Positions 51,811-60,988 of a stretch of DNA of 64,000 bases are shown one piece after another. Below the pieces are notes generated by a model. It was not told the DNA's origin, made no database searches, and worked only from the letters and a program-made list of their open reading frames with translations. The DNA lies in the NCBI RefSeq assembly GCF_013607875.1, contig NZ_VDES01000001.1, forward strand, positions 186,001-250,000, read 5' to 3'. Source of the DNA: Blastomonas ursincola. Lineage in GTDB: Bacteria > Pseudomonadota > Alphaproteobacteria > Sphingomonadales > Sphingomonadaceae. Both the position numbers and the translations under genes were made by a program. Each line of letters starts with the position of its first letter. The stretch's first letter is position 1.

Positions 51811-52764
51811 TCATGCGGGCGGCGGCGCGGGGCTTTCTTCTATGGCATCCGTGGGTCGTGACGTCAGATTGCGATGCTGGACAGTGGGACAAAAGCCTGC
51901 TGCTTGCAAGCGTTTGGTGATCTCCTGCGCGACGAACACCGACCGGTGTCTCCCACCGGTACACCCGATCGCGATGTGCACATAGGCCTTGGCCGCCGCC
52001 TGATAGCGCGGCAGCAGGAAGGTCAGCAGATCGACGATCCGGTCGACGGCGCCCTGATAGGCCGGGTCTTCGGTGATGAACGCTCCCACAGGCGCTTCCA
52101 GTCCTGTCATCTCGCGCAGCGAGCGGTCCCAATAGGGATTGCGCAGGAAGCGCATGTCGAACACCAGATCGGCGCTGGGCGGCATGCCGCGCGCAAAGCC
52201 GAAGCTGGTGACGATGATGCTGGTAGGCGACTGTTCGAGCGCAAAGCGGCTGCGGATTTTCTGCTGCAGGTCCGACAATGCCAGATTGGTCGTATCGATG
52301 ACATTTTCCGCCCAGCGCCTTAGCGGCTGCAGCCATTCGCGTTCCTCGGCAATTCCGGCTTCGGCCGAACGGTCCTGCGCCAGCGGGTGACGGCGCCGCG
52401 TCTCGGCATAGCGCCGCTGCAGCTCGCGCCCCGCGCAATCAAGGAACAGTGTGCTGATCGCATATTCGGGCCGCTCTTCCAGATCACGCACCTGCCGCAC
52501 GATCGATCCCGGATCGAACCCGCGCGTGCGCGTGTCGAAGCCGATGGCGAGCGGCCGCTCCTGCCCATCGCGGCGAACCGCCTGCGGCGTATCCATCAGC
52601 AGCGGCAAAAGCCGGATCGGGAAATTGTCGATCGCCTCCCAGCCCAGATCCTCGAGCGTCTTGAGCGCAGTGGTCTTGCCGGCGCCCGACAGCCCGGTGA
52701 CCAGCAGGACGCGGTGCGGTTCGACAGCAGGAAAACCTGCCTGCACGATACTGGAATCGGTCAT
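51811..52764 (-). CDS. rapZ: RapZ-family nucleotide-binding protein
   Basis: A 317-residue protein: Walker A GLSGAGKTT near residues 24-32, FDTRTRGFD, RYAETRRRHPL and the C-terminal GCTGGRHRSVFVAQEI typical of RapZ (YvcJ). In E. coli RapZ is an RNA-binding adaptor controlling GlmS and amino-sugar supply; in alphaproteobacteria its target is less clear. The ATG at 52764 fits the family start; an earlier in-frame start adds 22 unrelated residues. It lies between HPr kinase and the EIIA gene, the usual order. Confidence 0.92.
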   Translation of the reverse strand: MTDSSIVQAGFPAVEPHRVLLVTGLSGAGKTTALKTLEDLGWEAIDNFPIRLLPLLMDTPQAVRRDGQERPLAIGFDTRTRGFDPGSIVRQVRDLEERPEYAISTLFLDCAGRELQRRYAETRRRHPLAQDRSAEAGIAEEREWLQPLRRWAENVIDTTNLALSDLQQKIRSRFALEQSPTSIIVTSFGFARGMPPSADLVFDMRFLRNPYWDRSLREMTGLEAPVGAFITEDPAYQGAVDRIVDLLTFLLPRYQAAAKAYVHIAIGCTGGRHRSVFVAQEITKRLQAAGFCPTVQHRNLTSRPTDAIEESPAPPPA

Positions 52765-52813
52765 TGGCCACCCCTGGCGTGCCGCGCACCTGTCGGGCTG
52801 CGCCAACCCTGAC

Positions 52814-53248
52814 CTAGCCTTTGATCCCATAGGCTTGCAATGCCATTTCGGCCTTGATCGGCAGGACCCGGCTGTCGGGCGAGAGCAGGATCTCCGGTAT
52901 TTCGACGCCCAGCAACATGCGGTGCTGGCTGCGTTCGATCCATCGCGGTGCGGCGCGGTTGAGCTCGATCAGCAGGGCTACCGGGCAGTTCGGACCCGGC
53001 TCGACCGGCAGCAGTCCCAGATTGCGCACCTCGATAAGACCGCCGATATTCTGCGCGGGCGAAGCGATGATGCGGCTGCCCTCGCGGTGCAGCGCCGTGT
53101 GGTCGTCGCTGATCAGCCGCGCGCCGCGGTCGATCAGCGCCAGCGCGAGTTCCGACTTGCCGATGCCCGATTCGCCGCTGATCAGCAGCGCCGCGCCGCC
53201 AATGCTGACGCAGCTCGCCGGATAGGTGATCCTGTCACCCTGCGCCAT
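52814..53248 (-). CDS. hprK: HPr kinase/phosphorylase, short alphaproteobacterial form
   Basis: A 144-residue protein that keeps only the C-terminal kinase domain of HprK. Walker A GESGIGKSE spans residues 25-33, LISDDHTAL contains the acidic residues, and IEVRNLGLL is the HprK signature. The N-terminal domain of Firmicute enzymes is absent, as usual in this class. It would phosphorylate HPr on Ser, linking to the ChvG/ChvI system upstream. Confidence 0.92.
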   Translation of the reverse strand: MAQGDRITYPASCVSIGGAALLISGESGIGKSELALALIDRGARLISDDHTALHREGSRIIASPAQNIGGLIEVRNLGLLPVEPGPNCPVALLIELNRAAPRWIERSQHRMLLGVEIPEILLSPDSRVLPIKAEMALQAYGIKG

Positions 53249-53299
53249 GGTCCCCTCCCCCTGATCCGCTTTCGGATTGGCAGCATGTTAGCGCCGGTT

Positions 53300-54898
53300 T
53301 CAGGCAGGGGAAATGGGCAGTTCCTGCTGATCCTTCGCAGGCAGGCATATCTCGAACACCGCACCCTGCGCCCCGTCGTCGCGATCGGCGACGGTGATCG
53401 TCCCGTGATGCCCCTCGACGATGGTGCGCGCGATCGCGAGGCCCAGGCCGCTATGCTGGCCGAATTCCTCGCCCTCGGGGCGCGCGCTGTGGAAGCGGCG
53501 AAAGATCGCCTCGCGCTCGCTCGGCGGCACGCCCGGCCCTTCGTCGATCACCCGCACCAGCACCCGCCCGCGCATCTGCGTTGCCTCGATCCGCACCAGC
53601 CCGCCCGGCGGCGAGAAGGACACGGCATTGTCGAGCAGGTTGGAAATGACGCGCTCCAGCCGCGTTCCCTCGCCCATCACCACCGCGACACCGCGCCGCG
53701 GGCGGGCAAAGGCGGTCTCGCGCCCCTGGTTGAGCCCGCGCGAGCGGCGCAGCTCGAGCAGATTCTCGATCATCTCGCCCAGATCGATCGGCTCGAACCG
53801 GGTTCGGGTGAGCTGGGCATCGACGCGCGACGCCTCGGAGATATCGGTGATCAACCGGTCGAGCCGCCGAACATCGCTGCACGCAATCTCGAACAGCTGC
53901 TCGCGGAGCCGTTCGTCCTTCACGCTCGCCAACCCCTCGAGCGCAGAGCGCAGCGAAGCCAGCGGGTTCTTGAGTTCATGGCTGACATCGGCGGCAAAGG
54001 CCTCGGTCGCGTCGATCTTCATCCGCAGCGCCATGCTCATGTCCGAAAGCGAACGCGCCAGCAGGCCGATCTCGTCCCCGCGCGACGGCAGGCGCGGCAC
54101 CACCACCTCGCGCGCGCGGCCCAGCCGCACCCTGACGGCAGCGCTCGCCAGGCGACGCAGCGGCTGCACGATCGTCCGCGCCAGGAACAAGGAAAACAGG
54201 ATCGAGACCAGCGCCGTCGCGAGCACGATCATCGCCAGGTTGAACCGCTCCGCGCGCACGATCCGGGTAACGTCCCGGGCATTGTAGCTGGTCAGCAGCA
54301 CGCCGCCGCCCCGGGGCAGCGCAATCGCCGCGCTGATCATCGGGGTGCGATCTGGCGCATAGCGCATCCGGGCGATCGCGGCCTGGCTGCGCTGGGCTTC
54401 GATCGCCTCTGGCCAGTTCTGCAGCCGATCGGGTCGGCGCTCGACGAAACGCTCGACCCGCTTGGCGTCGACCAGCCAGTCAAAGCCCTGATCGAGCAAG
54501 CGGGCAGCATGGCGCTGCCAGGGTTCTTCGGAAGGATCGCGCAGGCGATAGGTGGGCGACGCCAGCGCGAAACTGTCCAGCGTGACAGGTCCGCGCGCCT
54601 CATAGAGCCGGATGCGCGAGTCGTACCGTCGGCTAACCGCCTTGATCATCGCGATGCGGCCCGGCTGGTCGAGACGCTCCATCGCATGCGCGAGCAGCCA
54701 GATGCTCTGCTGCTCCTGCTCGAGCCGTTCCTGGATGATCTGCTCGCGATAGCTGTCCAGATACAGCAGCCCGCCGCCGAGCATCGCGACCGCGAATATA
54801 TTCACCGCAAGGATGCGCCAGGTCAGCGAGACCCGGCGCGTCCAGCCCAGCCGCAGCGCGGACGGGTTAATCTCCTGCGAAACGGTAGCCGGCGCCAT
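53300..54898 (-). CDS. chvG: ChvG-like sensor histidine kinase
   Basis: A 532-residue kinase: one N-terminal helix (about residues 24-44), a periplasmic region of about 170 residues, a second helix near 215-235, a HAMP segment, the dimerisation box with [17 protein letters not shown] near residue 305 and an ATPase domain ([51 protein letters not shown]). ChvG senses acid or envelope conditions in relatives. The ATG at 54898 overlaps the end of the response regulator by 32 bases. A weak ribosome site makes the start slightly uncertain. Confidence 0.9.
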   Translation of the reverse strand: MAPATVSQEINPSALRLGWTRRVSLTWRILAVNIFAVAMLGGGLLYLDSYREQIIQERLEQEQQSIWLLAHAMERLDQPGRIAMIKAVSRRYDSRIRLYEARGPVTLDSFALASPTYRLRDPSEEPWQRHAARLLDQGFDWLVDAKRVERFVERRPDRLQNWPEAIEAQRSQAAIARMRYAPDRTPMISAAIALPRGGGVLLTSYNARDVTRIVRAERFNLAMIVLATALVSILFSLFLARTIVQPLRRLASAAVRVRLGRAREVVVPRLPSRGDEIGLLARSLSDMSMALRMKIDATEAFAADVSHELKNPLASLRSALEGLASVKDERLREQLFEIACSDVRRLDRLITDISEASRVDAQLTRTRFEPIDLGEMIENLLELRRSRGLNQGRETAFARPRRGVAVVMGEGTRLERVISNLLDNAVSFSPPGGLVRIEATQMRGRVLVRVIDEGPGVPPSEREAIFRRFHSARPEGEEFGQHSGLGLAIARTIVEGHHGTITVADRDDGAQGAVFEICLPAKDQQELPISPA

Positions 54899-55574
54899 AC
54901 AGGGTATCGATAGCGGAAAATTCGGGATCGACCTCGCGGAACTTGCGCCGCAGCCGCTTGATATGGCTGTCGATGGTGCGGTCGTCGACATAGACATCGT
55001 CCTGATAGGCCGCGTCCATCAGCTGGTTGCGGCTCTTGACGACACCGGGCCGCGCAGCCAGCGCCTCCAGGATCAGGAACTCGGTGACCGTCAGCGTCAC
55101 CTTCTTGCCATCCCACGCCACCATGTGCCGCGCCGGGTCCATTTCGAGCCGACCGCGCACGATCGGTTCGGCGGCGGGCTCGTCGCTGGGCACCTCGGGC
55201 GCCCGCATCAGCTCGGCGCGGCGGAGGATCGCTTTGATCCGCGCGATCAGCAGCCGCTGCGAGAACGGCTTGGTGATATAGTCGTCCGCCCCCATGGCCA
55301 GGCCCAGCGCCTCGTCCAGCTCCTCGTCCTTTGAGGTCAGGAAGATCACCGGCACAGCGCTGTGCTCGCGCACCCGGCGCAGCAGCTCCAGCCCGTCCAT
55401 GCGCGGCATCTTGATGTCGAACAGGCACAGGTCCGGCGGCGTGTCGACGATCGCCTTCAACGCTGCCTCGCCATCCGAATAGAGGCGCGTGACGAACCCT
55501 TCCGCCTGCAACGCGATCGAAACCGATGTCAGAATGTTGCGGTCGTCATCGACCAGCGCAATCACTGCCGCCAT
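54867..55574 (-). CDS. chvI: ChvI-like response regulator
   Basis: A 235-residue OmpR-type regulator. The receiver domain has acidic residues ALVDDD at 9-11, phospho-acceptor Asp53 ([11 protein letters not shown]) and the Lys switch (YITKPFS). A winged-helix output domain covers about residues 135-232 ([29 protein letters not shown]). It is divergent from pckA, a conserved alphaproteobacterial arrangement; the 287-bp gap holds promoters and a uronate-type operator. Confidence 0.93.
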   Translation of the reverse strand: MAAVIALVDDDRNILTSVSIALQAEGFVTRLYSDGEAALKAIVDTPPDLCLFDIKMPRMDGLELLRRVREHSAVPVIFLTSKDEELDEALGLAMGADDYITKPFSQRLLIARIKAILRRAELMRAPEVPSDEPAAEPIVRGRLEMDPARHMVAWDGKKVTLTVTEFLILEALAARPGVVKSRNQLMDAAYQDDVYVDDRTIDSHIKRLRRKFREVDPEFSAIDTLYGAGYRFAGD

Positions 55575-55706
55575 GCGTGGACCTATCCTCCTGCACCACC
55601 AAGCCCTGCCGGTCGCATATCACGACCGCAGGGTAAACCGCTATCTGGCATATGCCGCAACGCAGCATTTTGGGTGCATACCGGCAACAATGCACCACCC
55701 ATGTTA

Positions 55707-55720
55707 TGACACCGGTAGCA
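55707..55720. promoter_or_regulatory. Uronate-regulon operator upstream of pckA
   Basis: TGACACC-GGTAGCA, identical over 14 bases to the site before the pectin TonB receptor at 27381. A TTGACA hexamer lies five bases downstream (55725-55730) and could be the -35 element of pckA. No other gene starts in the 55575-55861 gap. Confidence 0.65.
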
Positions 55721-55861
55721 GCTATTGACAGACATGGCAGCAGACGTCTTGGACAATCCTATCACGAGAAAAGGACTGCGTGAGTCGTCCCGGATTGACG
55801 AAGGCTGGCGGTTGGGCGCGAGATCAGCCAGGGGCGGCACCAACTTGGGAGAATATCAGCA

Positions 55862-57469
55862 GTGGCCATCAAATCCAAAGTTTCGCTTGCCGATCAGGGC
55901 ATTACCGCAACCGACAACCAGCACTGGAATCTGGGCACCGAAGCCCTGGTCGAAGAAGCCCTGCGCAATGGCGAGGGATCGCTGGCCAAGGGCGGCGCAC
56001 TGGTCGTCGCAACCGGCAAGCACACGGGCCGCAGCGCCAATGACAAGTTCATCGTCCGCGACGCCGAGACCGAAAACACCGTCTGGTGGGGCAAGACCAA
56101 TGTCGCGATGACGCCCGAGAATTTCGCCACGCTGAAGGCCGATTTCCTGGCCTTTCTCGCCGAAAAGCCCAAGCTCTACGTGCAGGACCTGTTCGGCGGA
56201 TCGCAGCCCGAATATCGCGTGAACGTCCGCGTCATCAACGAGTTTGCCTGGCACAGCCAGTTCATCCGCACGCTGCTGGTCCGCCCCAAGGCCGAAGAGC
56301 TGGTGGATTTCGCGCCCGAATACACGATCATCGACCTGCCCAGCTTCCGCGCCGATCCGGCCAGGCACGGCACGCGCAGCGAGACCGTGATCGCGGTGAA
56401 CCTCACCGAAAAGCTGATCCTGATCGGCGGCACCGCCTATGCCGGCGAGATGAAGAAGTCGGTCTTCGGCATCCTCAACTATCTGCTGCCGACCAAGGGC
56501 GTGATGCCGATGCACTGTTCGGCCAATATCGGCCCCGAAGGCGATACCGCCGTGTTCTTCGGCCTGTCGGGCACCGGAAAGACCACGCTGTCGGCCGATG
56601 CAAGCCGCACGCTGATCGGCGATGACGAGCATGGGTGGTCGGACACCGCCGTGTTCAACTTCGAGGGCGGCTGCTATGCCAAGATGATCAACCTCTCGCC
56701 CGAGGCCGAGCCCGAGATCTACGCCACCACCGGTCGCTTCGGCACGGTGCTGGAAAATGTGGTGATGGACCCGGCCACCCGCACGCTCGACTTTGCCGAC
56801 AACTCGCTGGCGGAAAACAGCCGCGGTTCGTACCCGATCGACTTCATCCCCAACACGTCGAAGGACAATCTGGGTCCAGTGCCGAAGAACATCATCTTCC
56901 TCACCGCCGATGCCTACGGCGTGCTGCCCCCGATCGCGCGGCTGACCCCGGAACAGGCGATGTACCACTTCCTGTCGGGCTACACCGCGCGCGTTGCGGG
57001 CACCGAAATCGGCGTGACCGAGCCTTCGGCCACCTTCTCGACCTGTTTCGGTGCGCCGTTCATGCCGCGTCACCCCTCGGTCTATGGCAATCTGCTGAAA
57101 GAGCGCATCGCCAAGGGCAATGTCACCTGCTGGCTGGTCAATACCGGCTGGACCGGCGGCAAGCACGGCGTTGGCAGCCGCATGCCGATCAAGGCAACGC
57201 GCGCGCTGCTCAACGCCGCGCTCGACGGCAGCCTGAACAGCACCGAGTTCCGCAAGGACCCCAATTTCGGCTTCGAGGTTCCGGTCAGCGTGCCGGGCGT
57301 CGACACCGCGATCCTCGATCCGCGCGGCACCTGGGCGGACAAGACGGATTACGACGCCACCGCGCAAAAGCTGGTCGGCCAGTTCATCGACAATTTCGCG
57401 CAGTTCGAAGAGCATGTCGATGAGGCGGTCCGCGCCGCCGCCCCGCAACGTCAGGCCGTCGCCGCCTGA
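55862..57469 (+). CDS. pckA: Phosphoenolpyruvate carboxykinase (ATP)
   Basis: A 535-residue ATP-dependent PEPCK. The kinase-1a loop [12 protein letters not shown] (near residue 240), [22 protein letters not shown] and [12 protein letters not shown] identify it. It converts oxaloacetate to PEP, the first committed step of gluconeogenesis. The GTG at 55862 follows GGGAG. It is divergent from chvI. The operator at 55707 implies control by the uronate LacI regulator as well, fitting growth on uronates, which enter metabolism at pyruvate and triose level. Confidence 0.96.
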   Translation: MAIKSKVSLADQGITATDNQHWNLGTEALVEEALRNGEGSLAKGGALVVATGKHTGRSANDKFIVRDAETENTVWWGKTNVAMTPENFATLKADFLAFLAEKPKLYVQDLFGGSQPEYRVNVRVINEFAWHSQFIRTLLVRPKAEELVDFAPEYTIIDLPSFRADPARHGTRSETVIAVNLTEKLILIGGTAYAGEMKKSVFGILNYLLPTKGVMPMHCSANIGPEGDTAVFFGLSGTGKTTLSADASRTLIGDDEHGWSDTAVFNFEGGCYAKMINLSPEAEPEIYATTGRFGTVLENVVMDPATRTLDFADNSLAENSRGSYPIDFIPNTSKDNLGPVPKNIIFLTADAYGVLPPIARLTPEQAMYHFLSGYTARVAGTEIGVTEPSATFSTCFGAPFMPRHPSVYGNLLKERIAKGNVTCWLVNTGWTGGKHGVGSRMPIKATRALLNAALDGSLNSTEFRKDPNFGFEVPVSVPGVDTAILDPRGTWADKTDYDATAQKLVGQFIDNFAQFEEHVDEAVRAAAPQRQAVAA

Positions 57470-57472
57470 CCC

Positions 57473-57499
57473 GGCCCGGTTCACGATCGGGCCTTCCTT
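57473..57499 (+). terminator. Terminator after pckA
   Basis: GGCCCG and CGGGCC pair around a 9-base loop, followed by TTCCTT, immediately after the pckA stop. Confidence 0.6.
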
Positions 57500-57514
57500 G
57501 CCGAAAGCCCGATC

Positions 57515-57964
57515 ATGACCGACCAAAGCATTAGATTTTTCGAGTCCAGCGCAGCCGTTCGCCACCTTGGCGAGCGGCTGATCGCTTCCTGCCTGCCGCG
57601 CGGCGAATGGACACACGAAGCGCATGTCGCCGCCTGCTATTGGCTGGCGGCCGAGCGGCCCGATATCTGCCTGAGCCACGACCTGCCCGATATCATCCGG
57701 CGGCATAATGACAGCGTGGGCACGCCCAATACCGATAACAGTGGCTTTCATGCGACGATCACTCATTGCTATGCGATGGGGGTCGCGGCGTTCCACCGGC
57801 GCTGCGATCCTGCGCTCGCGCTGGTAGAGCGGGTCAACGCGCTGCTGACAGAGCCCGAGGGCGCGCGCGACTGGCCGCTGCATTTCTATTCACGCGAACG
57901 GCTGTTCTCGGTCGAGGCGCGGCGTGCGGTGATTTTACCTGATCTGGCGCCCCTGCCCGGCTGA
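57515..57964 (+). CDS. Conserved hypothetical protein
   Basis: A 149-residue soluble protein I do not recognise by name. It has a His-rich pattern (GEWTHEAHVAACYWLAAERP, ISH-like CLSHDLPDIIRRHNDSVGTPNTDNSGFHATITHCYAMGV), with several conserved-looking His and Asp residues that could bind a metal. No signal peptide or membrane segment. It follows the pckA terminator and codon use is like that of its neighbours. Confidence 0.65.
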   Translation: MTDQSIRFFESSAAVRHLGERLIASCLPRGEWTHEAHVAACYWLAAERPDICLSHDLPDIIRRHNDSVGTPNTDNSGFHATITHCYAMGVAAFHRRCDPALALVERVNALLTEPEGARDWPLHFYSRERLFSVEARRAVILPDLAPLPG

Positions 57965-58005
57965 TCGGCATGGCCGGTACCTGCCCCTTGTGGTAGTTTG
58001 CACCG

Positions 58006-58078
58006 TTTTCCGGCGAAAGCCGGAATCCAGGGCGATGCTGCACCTTGGCGGCCCTGGACTCCGGCTTTCGCCAGAGAA
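58006..58078. repeat. Palindromic intergenic repeat, 28-bp arms
   Basis: The left arm (58006-58033, containing CGGCGAAAGCCGGAATCCAG) and right arm (58051-58078, containing CTGGACTCCGGCTTTCG) are near-perfect inverted repeats around a 17-base loop. It is of the common dispersed type in alphaproteobacteria and sits just upstream of the next small gene. Confidence 0.7.
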
Positions 58079-58106
58079 CAGCTTCGCGAATGGGGAGAAG
58101 GCATCC

Positions 58107-58424
58107 ATGGATTTCCTGAACAATATCGTCGGCCAGCTCGGCGGCACCGACAAGATCGCCAGCCTCGCCGAGCAGGTGGGCCTCAGCGAAGCGCAGGTCC
58201 AGGCCGCGATGGCCGCACTCGGCAAGGCCGCGCCCCAGCCCGGCGACACCGCCGCATCCGCCGCGCAATCGACCGGCCTGCCGCTCGACAAGCTGCAGGA
58301 CCTGCTCGCCCAGGTCGGCGGCGAGGATGCGCTCAAGAAGATCGGCGGCTTTCTCGACCGCGACGGTGACGGCAACCCGGTCAACGACATCATGGGCTTC
58401 GCGAAGAAGTTCACCGGGCAGTAA
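58107..58424 (+). CDS. Small protein with one calcium-binding-like loop
   Basis: A 105-residue protein. The N-terminal part (MDFLNNIVGQLGGTDKIASLAEQVGLSE) and Ala/Gln-rich middle are helical, and the C-terminus holds DRDGDGNPVNDIMGFAKKF, an EF-hand-like DxDGDG loop. The start at 58107 has GGGGAGAAGG upstream; longer readings enter the palindromic repeat. No signal peptide. The function is unknown. Confidence 0.65.
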   Translation: MDFLNNIVGQLGGTDKIASLAEQVGLSEAQVQAAMAALGKAAPQPGDTAASAAQSTGLPLDKLQDLLAQVGGEDALKKIGGFLDRDGDGNPVNDIMGFAKKFTGQ

Positions 58425-58467
58425 GCTACCCCTCGATCCACGCGAGGCGACGGCATGCCCTGCCCCC

Positions 58468-58677
58468 TCTCCCCTCCCGCGCGCGGGAGCGGAGATTGCG
58501 GATGCCTCGTTCCAAATCCTCCCCGAGCTTGTCTCGGGGAGGGGGACCGCCGACCGAAGGTCGGGGGTGGAGGGGAAAAAGGATAGCACGGCGTCCAGTC
58601 GAGGCACCACGAAGCTACCGCTCCACCACCCGCTGCGCGGGCGGTCCCCCTCCCCCAGCAAGCTGTGGCAGGAATTT
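58468..58677. repeat. Dispersed GC-rich structured repeat, copy B
   Basis: About 210 bases, colinear with copy A at 44463-44669. The ends (hairpin TCCCGCGCGCGGGA and AGCAAGCTGTGG) and the GGGGACCGCC/GGCGGTCCCC inverted blocks are conserved, and the middle differs. It lies between the small calcium-loop protein gene and rmuC. Confidence 0.85.
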
Positions 58678-58684
58678 CAGGCGG

Positions 58685-60190
58685 TCACTCTGCCGCTTCC
58701 TCCGGCTCGCCCGCCGCGATCAGCGCGGCGTCGCCATAGCGAGGCAGTGCCTCGATCTCGTCGATCGTCTCCAGTTCGCGCTTGCCGGTCTCGATGTTGA
58801 GCGCGGCGAACTTGCGGCCCGTAGACAGCACATTGCGCTCGAAGCTGCCGACGAACTTGTTGTAATGGCCGACTGCGCTCGACAGGCCCGAGCCGACGCG
58901 CTTCAAATGCTCGGCGGAGACCGCGAGTCGGTCGTAGAGCTCCTTGCCGAGCTGGCCGATCTGCCGGGCCTCCTGCGCGAGACCCTCCTGCCGCCAGACG
59001 CTGGCCACGGTGCGCGCGATCGCGACCAGATTGGTCGGCGTCGCGAGCAGCACCTTCTTCTCGAACGCGTAATCCCAAAGCTTGGCGTCATGCTCGAGCG
59101 CGGCGGAGAGGAAATGTTCGCCAGGCACGAACATGATGACATAATCGGGCGCGTCGGCGAACTGGTCCCAATAGGCCTTGCGCGACAGGCCATCGATATG
59201 CGCCTTCATCGAGGCGCAATGCGCGGTCAGCGCGATCCGGCGAGCGTCGTCATCCTCTGCCCCAAACGCATCCTGATAGGCGTTCAGGGACACCTTGGCG
59301 TCGATCACCAGCGAGCGCCCGCCGGGCACCTTGACCACGGCATCGGGCCGCAGCCGTCCGTCCTCGGTCTCGACGCTGCGTTCCATGTCGAAATCGGTGC
59401 GCTCGGCGAGGCCGCAGCTTTCGAGCACGTTACGCAGTTGCTGCTCGCCCCAGCGCCCACGCGCCTTGGGCGCATTGCGCAAGCTGTTGACCAGCCGCGC
59501 CGCCTCGGTCTGCACCCGCTCCTGCCCGGCGCGCATCTGCTCGATCAGCCCGGTGAGATTGCCATAGGCCTCGCTGCGCGTCGCCTCGATCTTCTGGACC
59601 TGCTCCTCATAGCTTTTCAGCCGCTCGCCCACCGGCGCGAGCAGCGCGCGGATCTTTTCCTCGTTCTTCTCCTCGGACTGGGCAAAACGCTCGCTGGCGC
59701 GGCGCAGGAATGCCTCCTGCGCCTCCCCGAGCAGCTTGTTGCCGACCTCGCCGAACTGCTGCGCCAGCTGCTCGCGCGCCTCGACAAGCAGCCTCACCTG
59801 CTTATCGTGATTGGCGGCATCGGCCTTCATCGCGGAAAGCTCGGTCGAAACGGTCTCGTACTGCGTGCGCAGCGAATCGAGCCGCTGAGCCAGATCATCA
59901 GCCTGGCGCGCACGCTCGCTGGCAGCGGCAAGCTGGCCCTGCAGCGCCGCGCCCTGCTGGCGCGCCTCGTCGAGTTTCAGCGCGAGCTCGTCCGCGAGCT
60001 TCGCACGCTCGCTGGTCCCAGCGAGATCGCGGATAGCCGCATTGAACTGCTCCTGCAGCGCCTTGAGCTGCGCCTGCGCCTCGTCGCGCTCGGCACGGGC
60101 ATCGGCGACCGGCTTGCCGCCCAAGAACCAGCCGATTCCGAGCCCGACGATCAGCGAAACAGCGATGAGAATGGCGACCATCGGGTCCAT
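58685..60190 (-). CDS. rmuC: RmuC-family protein
   Basis: A 501-residue protein: one N-terminal membrane helix (ILIAVSLIVGLGIGWFLGG), a long coiled-coil region (about residues 28-190, Glu/Gln/Ala-rich) and the RmuC nuclease-like domain (KARGRWGEQQLRNVLESCGL, RPDAVVKVPGGRSLVIDAKVSLNAYQDA, MFVPGEHFLSAALEHD). RmuC limits recombination between short inverted repeats in E. coli. GGAAG precedes the ATG at 60190. Confidence 0.9.
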   Translation of the reverse strand: MDPMVAILIAVSLIVGLGIGWFLGGKPVADARAERDEAQAQLKALQEQFNAAIRDLAGTSERAKLADELALKLDEARQQGAALQGQLAAASERARQADDLAQRLDSLRTQYETVSTELSAMKADAANHDKQVRLLVEAREQLAQQFGEVGNKLLGEAQEAFLRRASERFAQSEEKNEEKIRALLAPVGERLKSYEEQVQKIEATRSEAYGNLTGLIEQMRAGQERVQTEAARLVNSLRNAPKARGRWGEQQLRNVLESCGLAERTDFDMERSVETEDGRLRPDAVVKVPGGRSLVIDAKVSLNAYQDAFGAEDDDARRIALTAHCASMKAHIDGLSRKAYWDQFADAPDYVIMFVPGEHFLSAALEHDAKLWDYAFEKKVLLATPTNLVAIARTVASVWRQEGLAQEARQIGQLGKELYDRLAVSAEHLKRVGSGLSSAVGHYNKFVGSFERNVLSTGRKFAALNIETGKRELETIDEIEALPRYGDAALIAAGEPEEAAE

Positions 60191-60297
60191 GACAAGCTTC
60201 CGAACTCAAGAGTGGAACGAAAGGCGAACCTAGAGCGCGGTGGCACGCTTGGCAATGGGGCATTGCCGCCGGATTGGGGTAAGGTGCTTGCCGCCAT

Positions 60298-60376
60298 CGT
60301 CATTCCCGCGCACGCGGGAATCCCGCTTATCTGGCAAAGGCGAAGGAGAAGCGGGACCCCCGCCTTCGCGGGGTTG
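60298..60376. repeat. Compound hairpin repeat between rmuC and def
   Basis: ATTCCCGCG/CGCGGGAAT (60302-60321) forms one perfect hairpin, TCCCGCTT/AAGCGGGA a second pair, and CCCCGC/GCGGGG a third. This is the familiar alphaproteobacterial intergenic palindrome. The rest of the 219-bp gap shows no gene. Confidence 0.65.
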
Positions 60377-60409
60377 ACGGCTTTCAGCAATAAAGGGTCA
60401 GTGCAGCGA

Positions 60410-60934
60410 TCACGCCGCCTTGCGCATCTTCTCGAGCTTTTTCAGCACCATCTGGCGCTTGAGCCGCGACAGGTGGTCGATGAACAGGATGCCCTCGAGA
60501 TGGTCCATCTCGTGCTGCAGGCATGTCGCCATCAGCCCGTCCATCGCCTCTTCGTGCACCTTGCCGTCTAGGTCCTGCCAGCGCGCGCGGATGCTCGCGG
60601 GGCGCTCGACCTCGGCATATTGGTCGGGGACCGACAGGCAGCCCTCGTTGTACAGCGACTGTTCGGCCGAAGGGTCGAGAATTTCGGGATTGATGAAGAC
60701 GCGCGGCGCCTTAATCGGCTTGCCTTCCTCGTCTTCCTGCTCCTGCAGGTCGATCACCAGCACCCGCTTGGGCACGCCGACCTGGATCGCGGCCAGGCCG
60801 ATGCCGGGCGCATCGTACATGGTCTCGAACATGTCGGCGACCAGCGTGCGCAGCTCGTCGTCGAACGTCTCGACAGGCGTGGAGACGGTTTTCAACCGCG
60901 GATCGGGTACTTCTAGGATGGGACGGATAGCCAT
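60410..60934 (-). CDS. def: Peptide deformylase
   Basis: A 174-residue metallohydrolase with the three family motifs: [13 protein letters not shown] and HEMDHLEG. It removes the formyl group from nascent proteins. The ATG at 60934 ([14 protein letters not shown]) is the family start; an in-frame codon 21 bases earlier is unlikely. Confidence 0.95.
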   Translation of the reverse strand: MAIRPILEVPDPRLKTVSTPVETFDDELRTLVADMFETMYDAPGIGLAAIQVGVPKRVLVIDLQEQEDEEGKPIKAPRVFINPEILDPSAEQSLYNEGCLSVPDQYAEVERPASIRARWQDLDGKVHEEAMDGLMATCLQHEMDHLEGILFIDHLSRLKRQMVLKKLEKMRKAA

Positions 60935-60988
60935 GCCGTCCAGATATGACCGCAAGGCCGCCCGGTCAAGCGGTGGCCACTGGTCGTG

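Noticed and set aside
51940-51965. CCGGTGTC and CCACCGGT matches
   Set aside because: They lie inside rapZ in codons for the conserved GGRHRSV segment, so they are coding coincidence.
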